From: DASYRM01 sp036004405
GTDB taxonomy: Bacteria > Acidobacteriota > Vicinamibacteria > Vicinamibacterales > UBA2999
Length of the DNA stretch: 30,739 nucleotides
Assembly (NCBI GenBank): GCA_036004405.1
Contig: DASYRM010000098.1
Coordinates: forward strand, 1 to 30,739
Reading direction: 5' to 3'
The notes under the pieces: model-generated
What the model was told of the DNA's origin: nothing
Seen by the model: only the letters and a program-made list of their open reading frames with translations
Database searches by the model: none
Part shown: positions 7,881 to 16,036 of the stretch, piece by piece
Numbering within the stretch: the stretch's first letter is position 1
Layout of the letters: each line of letters starts with the position of its first letter
Position numbers and translations under genes: made by a program

Positions 7881-9215
7881 CTACAGATCCAACCGGCCGG
7901 TGCTGGCGCCGAACTTCTCGACCTCGACGCCGGCGATGTGGCCGAGCGCGAGCAGCAGGTTGGCGGTCGGCTCCTCGTGCGCCACGATGTGGCGGTTGCC
8001 CTTCATCCGGCCGTGGGCGCCGCCCACGAGCAGCGTCGGCGGGTTGCTGCGATCGTGCAGGTTCCCGTTGCTCATGCCGCTGCCCCAGTAGAAGAGCGAG
8101 TGGTCGAGCAGGTTGCCGTCGCCGTCCTTGGTGTTCTTCACCTTCTCGAGGAACTCGCCGAACTTCACCATCTGATAGGTGCCGATCTTCGCGTACTTGG
8201 CCAGCTTCTCCGGGTCGTTGCCGTGGTGCGAGATGCTGTGGTGCGTCTCGGGCACGCCGATGTGCGCGTAGCTGCGGTCGGTGGGCTCGTGGCCGATCAT
8301 GAACGTAAACACGCGGCTGATGTCGCCCTGCAGCGCCAGGTGCATCATGTCGTAGGTCACCGTCATGTGGTCGTCGAACGCCTCGGGCAGGCCGATGGGC
8401 GCCTCGGGGTTGCCGGTGAGCGTGTTCATCCGCGTTTCCATCCGTTCGAGCTGACCCTCGACCTGGCGGATGTTGCTCAGATACTCGTCGAGGATCGCCT
8501 TGTCGGGCGCGCCGAGCGAGCCGCGCAGCTTGGCCGTTTCGGCGGTCATCGAGTCGAGCAGGCTCTGCTTCTCCTTCAACCGCGCGAGGCGGAACTGCTG
8601 CGACCCGTTCTCGCCGAACATCCGCTCGAAAGTGACGCGCGGGTTGATCGAGACTGGTAGCGGCCGCGTGTCTTCGCGCCAGGCCAGCGTCTCGAACATG
8701 GTGCAGGGGAAGCCGTCGCAGGCGCCGGCCGCGGTGCCCATGTCCTCGGTGCCGACTTCAATCGACCGCATCGGCGTGTCGCCGGCCACCTTGTCGGCGA
8801 TGTACTGGTCGAGCGTCTTCTTCGACCGCAGCTGGTTGAAGGCGTCGCCGGTGCCCGCGCGCGACACGTCCGGGCCGACGCCGTTCAGGAACGCCGAGCT
8901 GGCGCCCACGTGCACGGACTCGCCCCACGGCGCCTTCAGCTTGCTGATCGTCACCAGCTGATCGCGGAACGGCTCGACCGGCTGCATCACCGGCTTGAAC
9001 TCGAAGTTCGCGCCGTCCTGCGTCGGGTGCCACGTCTCCGGATACACGCCGCACGGCATGTAGATCACCCCGAACCGGAACGGACTGGCGGCAGCGGTCT
9101 GCGACTGCGCCGTCAGGGCCGGCACCATGGCATCGAGGAACGGCAACGCGACGGCGGCGCCGAAACTGCTCTGCAGAAAGGTGCGGCGGGACAGGTGCTT
9201 CTTCGTGATGATCAT
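7881..9215 (-). CDS. DUF1552 domain protein, Tat-exported
   Basis: 444 residues. The N-terminus carries a twin-arginine signal (SRRTFLQSSFGAAVALPFL), so the protein should be exported folded. The rest is the DUF1552 domain seen in Planctomycetota, Verrucomicrobiota and Acidobacteriota, with features such as RFGVIYMPCGVYPETWHP, LLDHSLFYWGSGMSNGNLHD and a C-terminal GRMKGNRHIVAHEEPTANLL. Its biochemical role is not established; it nearly always sits beside a DUF1592-type heme protein, as here. The ATG at 9215 overlaps the stop of the upstream gene as ATGA (9212-9215), so translation is coupled. It is the last gene of a three-gene operon ending at the hairpin at 7824-7843. Confidence 0.92.
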   Translation of the reverse strand: MIITKKHLSRRTFLQSSFGAAVALPFLDAMVPALTAQSQTAAASPFRFGVIYMPCGVYPETWHPTQDGANFEFKPVMQPVEPFRDQLVTISKLKAPWGESVHVGASSAFLNGVGPDVSRAGTGDAFNQLRSKKTLDQYIADKVAGDTPMRSIEVGTEDMGTAAGACDGFPCTMFETLAWREDTRPLPVSINPRVTFERMFGENGSQQFRLARLKEKQSLLDSMTAETAKLRGSLGAPDKAILDEYLSNIRQVEGQLERMETRMNTLTGNPEAPIGLPEAFDDHMTVTYDMMHLALQGDISRVFTFMIGHEPTDRSYAHIGVPETHHSISHHGNDPEKLAKYAKIGTYQMVKFGEFLEKVKNTKDGDGNLLDHSLFYWGSGMSNGNLHDRSNPPTLLVGGAHGRMKGNRHIVAHEEPTANLLLALGHIAGVEVEKFGASTGRLDL

Positions 9216-11761
9216 GGCTGCTCCACGGAGGCGGTTGCGGTGGCCCGAGCGACGGTGGTCGAGTTGCCCGCCGGTTCCAGCTTCGTGCGCATCTGGAACG
9301 GCGCGCTGTCGATGATCCCTTGCACGAGAGACGAGAGACGGTAGTTATCGAGTGAGGCCTTGCGGACGATGGCGCGGATGACCGGCATGTCCGATGGCTC
9401 GATGCCGCGGCCCAGCGCGTAGGTCATGAGCCGCTCGGTCAGCACGCTGGCAAAGGCGTCGGGTCGCGCCAGGATGGCGGTGCGCAGCGCCACCGGGCCG
9501 TCCACCTTGCTGCCGTCGGCCAGCACGCCGGCGCTGTCGATCGTGGCGCCGTTCTCGGTCTTGGCGCGCCACTGGCCCACGGAGTTGAAGTGCTCCAGCG
9601 CGAATCCGGGGGGATCGATCACACGGTGGCAGCTGGCGCACACGACCGGCGTCCGGTGGCGTTCGAGCTGCTCGCGCACCGTCTTCGGGGCGTTTTCCTT
9701 GTTGCTCTCTTCGAGCGTCGGCACGTTCGGCAGCGGGGGCGGCGGCGGCGTGTTGAGGAACGTGGTCAGGACGTACTTGCCGCGGTAGACCGGCGACGTG
9801 CGCGTGGCCACCGACGTGAGCGACAGGATGCTGCCGTGGCCGAGCAGGCCGAACCGGTTCGGGTCGGTGAGCTTCACCTGCTGAAAGCGCGTGCCGTAGA
9901 CGCCGGGAATGCCGTAGTGCCGCGCCAGCCGTTCGTTGACGAAGGTGTAGTCGGCGCTCAGCAGTTCCATCGCGCTGCGCTTCTGCCGCAGGATGTAGCC
10001 GAAGAGCATCTCGGTTTCGGTGCGGAAGCCTTCGCGGATGTTGTCGTCGAAGTCCGGGAACATCAGGATGTCCGGCTGGACCTTCGATTCGAGGTTGCGC
10101 AGCTGCAGCCACTGCCCGGTGAAGTTGCTCACGAGCGCGTTGGAGCGCGGATCGGCGAGCATCCGCGTGACCTGCGCCGCCAGCACGCCGGGCGCCCGCA
10201 GGCCGCCGGCGGACGCCAGATCCATCAGACGCTGATCCGGGATGCTGCTCCAGAGGAAGAAGGACAGTCGCGACGCGAGCTCGACGTCGCTCACCTGACG
10301 GCTGGCGCCCGCGCGCAGACCGGCCGGGTCGCGCTCGACACGGTAGAGGAAGTAGGGGCTCACGAGGACGCGGGCCAGCGCGACCCGGATACCCGCGTCG
10401 AAGGACTCACCGCTCTTCCGCGCGTCGTTGTAGAAGGCGATTGGCGCCTCGACATCGGCGGCCGTCACCGGGCGCCGGTAGGCGCGCTTGGCGACGTTGA
10501 GCAGGATGCGCTGGGCGCAGGTCGCCTCTTCAGCCGCGGCCTTGGGCGTGCAGATGAACACCCGCTCGCGGCTCGGCGTGGCGCTGACACCGGTGACCTT
10601 GTAGGGGCCTTCGATGCCGACCGTCTTCAGCTTCGGCAGCCCGCCGGTGAAGTGGAACTCCTGGCTGTCGCGTACCGACGGCACCCAGACGTCCTGCTTT
10701 TCGCCGGGACGTTCCTTGAATGTGAAGCCCACGTCGTGCGGTCCGGCCGTCACTTTAACGGTCGCGGTCATCCGCGCGTCGATGATCGGGCGGATGTCGT
10801 TCATGCTCTTGGCCTGCGCGGCGTGATCCTCGGGGCCGCCGAGCTCCGCCTTGTAGACCTCTTCACCGTCGATCGTGATGATGAACGTGTTCGGCTTGTC
10901 GTTGCCTTCGATACCGGTGTAGCCCTCTTCGATGCCGCGATAGAGGCGGCCCATCAGCTTGTACTCGGCGTCGGCGGGGAAGACGTGCCGCACCACGCGC
11001 CCGCCGCGCGTACCGAGCGGCAACCCCTCCATCCGCTGGTTCTGCGAGAGGTTCCGCGGGATCAGGAACTCCGCGGTGGTCGGTGCCACCTTCGGATCGC
11101 CGATGGCCAGCGTGCTGATGCGCTGCGCGGCCGTGACATATCCGTCGAGGAGCAGCGGCGACGTGTTCAGCGCCGTGGCGATGTTGTCGAAGCCGAAGTT
11201 GCCGCCGTCGTTGGGCAGCAGCGACGACACGTCCACGTCGAGCGCCAGCAGATCGCGGACGGCGTTGCGATACTCGGCGCGGTTGAGGCGATGCACCACG
11301 TAGCGGCCCGGGATGGCCTTGCCCTGCCAGCCGCGGTCGAGCGACGTGGTCAGCCAACCGGTGAAATCCGTGTAGCTCGCTTCGGTCGGATGCGGCATGC
11401 CCTGCGGCGGCATGGCCCGCACATTCAGCTTCCGGAGGACGCGCTCCCAGGTCGCGGCATCCTTCGTGAGGTCGTCGAGGCTGGCCGTTTCGAGGTTGAC
11501 CGGGTCGTTGGCGGGCAGCGGGTTCCGCGTGTTGTGGCACGTCACGCAGTACTGCTTGACCCACGCCTTCTGCTTGTCGACCGTCGCCTTGTCGGCGGCG
11601 ACGGCAGGAGCCTGCGCCGGAGCGGCGACCGCGCGCGTCGGCACGGGCGCCGGCTTCGATGTCGGCGCCTGCGCCCGCTGCTGGCTAGTCGGCGCTTGCG
11701 CGCCGAGAAGCGCGGCCGCGGCCCACGCCATCGCCGCGCTCAGAAGTACCCGCTTGTTCAC
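9212..11761 (-). CDS. DUF1587/1592/1588/1585 multidomain heme protein
   Basis: 849 residues from the GTG at 11761, preferred because it overlaps the ankyrin stop as GTGA (11758-11761); the frame stays open further upstream, antisense-like within the ankyrin gene. A signal peptide (about 1-20) and a low-complexity Ala/Pro/Thr linker precede a cytochrome-type heme site YCVTCHN (Cys72, Cys75, His76). The family domains follow: DUF1587 (near YVVHRLNRAEYRNAVRDLL), DUF1595 (RAYRRPVTAADVEAP), DUF1592 (ASRLSFFLWSSIPD), DUF1588 with a second heme motif CASCHRVIDPPG, and DUF1585 near the end (YALGRGIEPSD). This architecture predicts a periplasmic redox protein of unknown substrate paired with the DUF1552 protein. 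Confidence 0.92.
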   Translation of the reverse strand: MNKRVLLSAAMAWAAAALLGAQAPTSQQRAQAPTSKPAPVPTRAVAAPAQAPAVAADKATVDKQKAWVKQYCVTCHNTRNPLPANDPVNLETASLDDLTKDAATWERVLRKLNVRAMPPQGMPHPTEASYTDFTGWLTTSLDRGWQGKAIPGRYVVHRLNRAEYRNAVRDLLALDVDVSSLLPNDGGNFGFDNIATALNTSPLLLDGYVTAAQRISTLAIGDPKVAPTTAEFLIPRNLSQNQRMEGLPLGTRGGRVVRHVFPADAEYKLMGRLYRGIEEGYTGIEGNDKPNTFIITIDGEEVYKAELGGPEDHAAQAKSMNDIRPIIDARMTATVKVTAGPHDVGFTFKERPGEKQDVWVPSVRDSQEFHFTGGLPKLKTVGIEGPYKVTGVSATPSRERVFICTPKAAAEEATCAQRILLNVAKRAYRRPVTAADVEAPIAFYNDARKSGESFDAGIRVALARVLVSPYFLYRVERDPAGLRAGASRQVSDVELASRLSFFLWSSIPDQRLMDLASAGGLRAPGVLAAQVTRMLADPRSNALVSNFTGQWLQLRNLESKVQPDILMFPDFDDNIREGFRTETEMLFGYILRQKRSAMELLSADYTFVNERLARHYGIPGVYGTRFQQVKLTDPNRFGLLGHGSILSLTSVATRTSPVYRGKYVLTTFLNTPPPPPLPNVPTLEESNKENAPKTVREQLERHRTPVVCASCHRVIDPPGFALEHFNSVGQWRAKTENGATIDSAGVLADGSKVDGPVALRTAILARPDAFASVLTERLMTYALGRGIEPSDMPVIRAIVRKASLDNYRLSSLVQGIIDSAPFQMRTKLEPAGNSTTVARATATASVEQP

Positions 11762-13455
11762 GCGCCAACCCCCACTTCGGCGTCGTCGACCGGCTTCTTC
11801 TCGTCCTTCAGCTTCTTCTGCTCGGACTCCGACAGCGGCGGCGGCTTCGGCGCCGGGTCGTCCGCCTTGAGCCCCATCGCCGTGCGCAGCGCGGCAATCA
11901 CTTCGTCGCGCGTGTTGCGCTTCGGACGATAGGTGCGCGAATCGGTGTTGTTGCCCGGCGGCGGCGGCGGTTCCGGCTTCTCGGCCAGCAGCAGCGGCGT
12001 GAGGTTGTCCTTGTTCACCGCGTCGAGCTTGGCGCCGGCCGTGATCAAGGCGTTGATGATCGGCACCTGCCGTGCGGCCACCGCCTGATGCAGCAGCGTG
12101 GAGCCGTCCGGCGCCTTCGCGTTCGGGTTGGCGCCAGCGGCCAGTAGCACCTTGATGGCCTCGAAGGGCTCGCGGTTGGACGCTTCGCGGAAGGGCGGAG
12201 CGGTAAGCCGGTCGAAGCCGGGGCCGGCGTTGAACGACGCGCCGCGGCCGCCGCCGATCGCCACCATCGCCGGCGTGCGGCCGACGTTGGGATTGCCACG
12301 CCCACCTGCCGCCGCGGTGCCGTCTGCCTTCGGCTCCTTCTTCACTTCGGTCGGGCTCCACTCGACCTGCGCGCCCTTGGCGATCATGAGCTTGAGCGCC
12401 TCGACGTCGGCGGCCTGCGCGGCGCGGAAGAACGGCGACGCGTTGATATCGGCGTCGCAGCAGAGTGCCGAGTGGTGGAGCTTGCCGACGAAGGCCTTGT
12501 TGGGGTCCGCGCCCTTGTCGAGCAGCAGCTTGACGAGGTCGAGGGCCGTCAGCTGATTGTCGAAATCGGCGCGCAGCCGCGAACCGTCCTTGGCCCGCAT
12601 GTCCGTGGTGGCGTCGTGCATGTCGACGGCGAAGTAGAGCGAGCCGTCGTTGGCGTCGGCGCCGAGGTCGAGCATCGTCTTCGCGAGGTCGAACCGGTCG
12701 TTGACGATCGCGATCGCCATGGCCGTGGCGTTGTCACCGTTGGTCACCTTGGGATCCGCGCCGCCCGTGATGAGGGCGCGCACGGTGTCGGAATGCCCCT
12801 CGCGCGCCGCGAACATCAGCGCCGTGAAGCCGCCGGTGGGGAAGTCCGAGTTCTTCCTCTCGGTAATCGCGTTGACGTGTGCCGTGCGGTTCGCATCCGC
12901 GCCCGCCGCCAGCAGCGCCTTTACGACCGGTGTGTGTCCTTCCGCGGCCGCCCACATCAGTGCGGTCTGCTGCTGAAACGCGTCCGTGCCGTTGACGTCG
13001 GCGCCGGCTTCGAGCAGCAGCTTCACGTTTTCGAGGCCTCCCGTGCGGGCGGCCGCCATGAGCGGCGTTTCACCCTCGAGGTGCGCACGCTTGGGATCGG
13101 CGCCGGCGCGAACCAGCGCCTGCAGCACCGGCGTGGCGCCGTTGCGGCTCGCCTGCAGCAGCGGCGTGAGGCCGTAGCGGTTGGCGGTATTGACCGCCGC
13201 ACCGGCCGCGAGCAGCGCGCGCGTCATGTCGAGATCGGAGTGATATGCCGCCCAGAGCAGAGCCGTGGACCCGTCGGTGCCGGGCTCGTTCACGTTCACG
13301 CGCTTGACGAGCAGCGCTTTGACCGTGGCGATGTCACCGGACTTGGCGGCGGCCACGAGCGGATTGTCGGTAGCGGCCTGGCCCTGGACGACGAACAAGA
13401 CAGTGACCAGGGGCAGCAACGAGAGCAGCCACTTGAGGGAACGTGCGGTGCGCAT
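11758..13455 (-). CDS. Exported ankyrin-repeat protein
   Basis: 565 residues from the ATG at 13455, with GAAGG 11 nt upstream; a GTG at 13467 would add four residues. A signal peptide (LLSLLPLVTVLFVVQGQA) is followed by about eleven ankyrin units such as DGSTALLWAAYHSDLDMTRA, EGETPLMAAARTGGLENVKL and DGSTLLHQAVAARQVPIINA, broken by a Gly-rich insert (GGRGNPNVGRTP, GGGRGASFNAG). Ankyrin repeats bind proteins, so this may be a periplasmic scaffold for the DUF1592 and DUF1552 proteins encoded next, the first gene coupled by a GTGA overlap. A Pro-rich stretch (EKPEPPPPPGNN) and a charged tail end the protein. The binding partner is inference from the operon. Confidence 0.9.
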   Translation of the reverse strand: MRTARSLKWLLSLLPLVTVLFVVQGQAATDNPLVAAAKSGDIATVKALLVKRVNVNEPGTDGSTALLWAAYHSDLDMTRALLAAGAAVNTANRYGLTPLLQASRNGATPVLQALVRAGADPKRAHLEGETPLMAAARTGGLENVKLLLEAGADVNGTDAFQQQTALMWAAAEGHTPVVKALLAAGADANRTAHVNAITERKNSDFPTGGFTALMFAAREGHSDTVRALITGGADPKVTNGDNATAMAIAIVNDRFDLAKTMLDLGADANDGSLYFAVDMHDATTDMRAKDGSRLRADFDNQLTALDLVKLLLDKGADPNKAFVGKLHHSALCCDADINASPFFRAAQAADVEALKLMIAKGAQVEWSPTEVKKEPKADGTAAAGGRGNPNVGRTPAMVAIGGGRGASFNAGPGFDRLTAPPFREASNREPFEAIKVLLAAGANPNAKAPDGSTLLHQAVAARQVPIINALITAGAKLDAVNKDNLTPLLLAEKPEPPPPPGNNTDSRTYRPKRNTRDEVIAALRTAMGLKADDPAPKPPPLSESEQKKLKDEKKPVDDAEVGVGA

Positions 13456-13615
13456 GCCTTGGCCCACCTTCTCTGATAGTCGAGCGACCCGGGCGACTTA
13501 TCGCCCAGCCGTGTGCGACGAGGAAACGCACGCCGGCCAGGCGTACGCCCCCCGACCCCCGCGGCCGGGTGGAAACTGCTCGGATCGTAGCACTTAGCCT
13601 GGCTTTTGCGTTATA

Positions 13616-13635
13616 CGAAATTGGATCAAATTTCG
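13616..13635. promoter_or_regulatory. Inverted repeat in an AT-rich patch upstream of the ankyrin operon
   Basis: CGAAATT (13616-13622) and AATTTCG (13629-13635) form a perfect 7-bp inverted repeat with a 6-bp spacer in an unusually AT-rich patch about 165 bp upstream of the ankyrin ATG. TATAAC on the minus strand (13610-13615) adjoins it and could be a -10, but no good -35 is spaced correctly. It looks like an operator or promoter patch; the rest of 13456-13698 shows nothing else clear. Confidence 0.4.
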
Positions 13636-13670
13636 CGCTGAATCGGTATGACCCGTTGGCGGTAGGCGAT

Positions 13671-13688
13671 GGTTTTTCCAGGAAAACC
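13671..13688 (-). terminator. Possible terminator after the second cytochrome c gene
   Basis: GGTTTTTCC and GGAAAACC around a single A form a near-perfect inverted repeat 10 bp downstream of the cytochrome stop at 13699. The tiny loop means the inner pairs would open, leaving GGTTTT/AAAACC as stem. There is no clear T tract, so this is a weak call. Confidence 0.35.
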
Positions 13689-13698
13689 GGCAGTGCCG

Positions 13699-14439
13699 TT
13701 ATGGGCAGGCCTGGGCGACCCGGGTGACCGAGGAGACGTTGAGCCCATCCGCCCCGCCGGTGCCGATGAGAATGCCGCTAGCGGACATCCGCTGCCCCAG
13801 GAACGAGTCGAGCCGGCTGAGCACGAATTTGAGGGTCATCGTGCCGGTGCCCAGGGGCCGGGTGGCGTCCTCTTTTCCCACGCCGGCGGCGTTGATCCGC
13901 TCCGGGGCGGTGGCGTTGGTCAGGACCCAGTCGCTGCCGTTCTTCGTGAGGCACCCCACGATGCGGGCGAGGCTGTTGGCTGGGAGCGCCGTCGAGCCGT
14001 CCTTCGGCACGATCTTGAGGTGGGCGGTGCTGGTGGGCCCGAGCTCTGTCGCGCCCGCCGGGAGACCGTTCGATCTGAGGATGAGCGCCACGAGATCCGC
14101 GTACATCGACGGCGAGAGCGACCCTTCGGCGCCGCTGGGCATGTTCGTGCGTACAAACGTCAGCAGATCGCCGACGGTCTTCTGCGAATAGCCCTCCCAG
14201 AACGGCGTGCCCACGAGTTGGCCGTCACCGGTGCCGCCGAGGACGTGGCACTCGGCGCAGTTGGCGGCGAATGCGGTCGTGGCGCGCGCGGCCTGCGCCT
14301 CGGTGTAGGCACCGTCCCACACCGTGCCGGCCGGCGCTCCGGGCGCCGCTGCCTGCGCGGTCAGGATGGCCGCGCCGAGGCTCGCGCAGAACGAGGTGGT
14401 GGCCAGCCCGAAGAGAACCGTCGTGCGAGGCATACTCAT
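13699..14439 (-). CDS. Exported c-type cytochrome with a C-terminal extension
   Basis: 246 residues. The start is the ATG at 14439 (MSMPRTT) or the second ATG at 14433. A signal peptide ends near residue 30 (ILTAQAAAP). The heme site is CAECH (Cys61, Cys64, His65) with a probable distal Met at 100 (RTNMPSG). Residues 38-53 (GTVWDGAYTEAQAARA) and the GSLSPSMYADLVALIL region mirror the cytochrome at 75-494. About 115 further residues without a heme motif (from LGPTSTAHLKIVPKDG on) form an extension of unknown role. The next gene diverges, with only 6 bp between the two start codons. Confidence 0.86.
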   Translation of the reverse strand: MSMPRTTVLFGLATTSFCASLGAAILTAQAAAPGAPAGTVWDGAYTEAQAARATTAFAANCAECHVLGGTGDGQLVGTPFWEGYSQKTVGDLLTFVRTNMPSGAEGSLSPSMYADLVALILRSNGLPAGATELGPTSTAHLKIVPKDGSTALPANSLARIVGCLTKNGSDWVLTNATAPERINAAGVGKEDATRPLGTGTMTLKFVLSRLDSFLGQRMSASGILIGTGGADGLNVSSVTRVAQACP

Positions 14440-14445
14440 CTCATT

Positions 14446-15219
14446 ATGAACCACGGGCTGGCGCCCCCGGCCACGTTCGGGCGTGCGTCCACCAACCGGT
14501 TGACGCACCACGACCTCGGGCGGTTCGACGGCCCGTCGCTCTTCGACGCCCTCGGGCGCGCGGTGTGCCAGGCCGGCTGCCTCCCGCGCAAGGAGCTGTT
14601 CGAAGCGTGGGAGATGGCGCGCCGCGTGCGGCGGCGCTTTCGCGGCGGCCGCGTCGTGGATCTCGCCGGCGGCCACGGCCTGCTCGCGCAGGCCCTGCTC
14701 CTGCTCGACGACTCGTCGCCGTCGGCGCTCGTGGTTGATCCGGCGCTGCCGCCGTCGGCCGCAACGCTCCACGCATCGCTGGTCGCGGCCTGGCCGCGTC
14801 TGCGCGATCGGGTCGCCTTCGTTGGCGCGGACCTCGAGACGGTGACGCTCGATGCCGGCGACCTGATTGTGTCGTGCCATGCGTGCGGCGAGCTCACCGA
14901 TCGCGTGCTGGCGTTGGCGATGCGTGCCGCCGCTCGCGTGGCGGTGCTGCCGTGTTGTCACGGGCGCGACCCGCAGAGAACGCGGGTCGCGCGGCAGTAT
15001 CTGGCAAACAGGCTTAACGCCGGTTCGCTATTCGCGCCCGCGTCGCCGCTGCTCGAGGGATGGATGGATGCCGCGCTGGCCGTGGACGTCGAGCGCGCGC
15101 AGCGGCTCGAGCGCGCGGGCTACGACGTCTGGACGCAGCGCATCCCGCCGGACATCACTCCGAAGAACCGGCTGCTGGTGGGCGCGCCGCGGCTTCGAAG
15201 CGCGCCGCAAGCGCCTTGA
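14446..15219 (+). CDS. SAM-dependent methyltransferase, Methyltransf_32-like
   Basis: 257 residues from the ATG at 14446. A SAM-binding motif I is at about 69-80 (RVVDLAGGHGLL). The pair VSCHACGELTD and VAVLPCCHG matches the conserved His-Ala-Cys-Gly and Pro-Cys-Cys-His elements of the Methyltransf_32 family (PF13679, the GSTCD/RRNAD1-type group). The substrate is not known; members are mostly linked to RNA. The start is 6 bp from the divergent cytochrome start, leaving no room for a normal leader or Shine-Dalgarno, so translation is probably leaderless or from an upstream promoter. The last 65 bp overlap the 3' end of the opposite-strand exonuclease gene. Confidence 0.83.
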   Translation: MNHGLAPPATFGRASTNRLTHHDLGRFDGPSLFDALGRAVCQAGCLPRKELFEAWEMARRVRRRFRGGRVVDLAGGHGLLAQALLLLDDSSPSALVVDPALPPSAATLHASLVAAWPRLRDRVAFVGADLETVTLDAGDLIVSCHACGELTDRVLALAMRAAARVAVLPCCHGRDPQRTRVARQYLANRLNAGSLFAPASPLLEGWMDAALAVDVERAQRLERAGYDVWTQRIPPDITPKNRLLVGAPRLRSAPQAP

Positions 15220-16036
15220 ATTCGGGCCGCGGGCCTTTCCATTCCAGGTCGTCCACCGTTTCGAAGGTCGGCACGTCGGTGCGAAGCGTGGCGAGGGTGC
15301 GAAAGAGGAGGGCGAGCGCGCGCTCCTTCTCGAGCGTCGCGGCGAGCGCGGCCGGGCTCGTGGCGTTGACACCCCAGGACCGCCAGTCGGCGGGGATGTC
15401 CTCGATGTGTCCGAAGCGTGCGAGCACCGCCGCGGTGGATTTGGCGCCCCACCCCTTCAGGCCCGGATAGCCGTCGGCGGCGTCGCCGACGAGCGCGAGG
15501 TAGTCGGGAATGGAGGCCGGCGGCACCCCGAACTTCGCCACCACGCCGGCCTCGTCCATCGTCGTGCGCGTGCGGCGATTGAGCTGCACGATGCGCGTGC
15601 CGTGGACGCACTGCGCCAGATCCTTGTCGGGCGTGCAGATGACCACTCGATCGACCCGTGGGTCCGCCGCTGCCCGGACCGCGGCCGCTGCCAGCGCGTC
15701 GTCGGCCTCGAACTCCACCATCGGCCACACCGCCACGCCCATCGACGTGAGCGAGTCCTCGAGCAGCTGGAACTGCGACAGCAGATTCGGATCGATGCCG
15801 GCGCTCGTCTTGTAGCCGCGCCACAGACGATTCCGGAACGACTCGATGACGTGGTCGGTGGCCACGCCCACGTGGCGCGAGCCCGAGTTGATCATGCCGA
15901 GCACGGAGTTGAGGACGCCGCGCACGGCGCCCACTTCGCGCCCGTCGGCGTCGCGGGCCGACGGCATCGCATAGAAGTGGCGGAACAGCTCGTAGGTGCC
16001 GTCGAGGAGGTGAACGTCCACGCCGTATGATCGCAC
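15155..16036 (-). CDS. Stand-alone 5'-3' exonuclease, DNA polymerase I N-domain / FEN family
   Basis: 293 residues from a GTG at 16036. It has the metal-binding acidic residues of the family: LLDGTYELFRHFYA (Asp12), ATDHVIESFRNRLWRGYK (Asp61 region), EFEADDALA (Glu110, Asp112, Asp113), CTPDKDLAQ (Asp137, Asp139) and DYLALVGDAADGYPGLKGWG (Asp178, Asp185, Asp188) with the helix-hairpin-helix GLKGWGAKSTAAVL. Such enzymes remove 5' flaps and RNA primers. There is no polymerase domain, so this is the separate form. The start follows the stop of the permease gene with no gap. The C-terminal codons overlap the convergent methyltransferase gene. Confidence 0.88.
   Translation of the reverse strand: MRSYGVDVHLLDGTYELFRHFYAMPSARDADGREVGAVRGVLNSVLGMINSGSRHVGVATDHVIESFRNRLWRGYKTSAGIDPNLLSQFQLLEDSLTSMGVAVWPMVEFEADDALAAAAVRAAADPRVDRVVICTPDKDLAQCVHGTRIVQLNRRTRTTMDEAGVVAKFGVPPASIPDYLALVGDAADGYPGLKGWGAKSTAAVLARFGHIEDIPADWRSWGVNATSPAALAATLEKERALALLFRTLATLRTDVPTFETVDDLEWKGPRPEFKALAARFEAAARPPAAGSSE

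Noticed and set aside
9590..11932. Long plus-strand open frame of 780 codons
   Set aside because: Antisense to the DUF1592 gene, which has clear domains and heme motifs. The plus frame has low-complexity Arg/His/Val composition.
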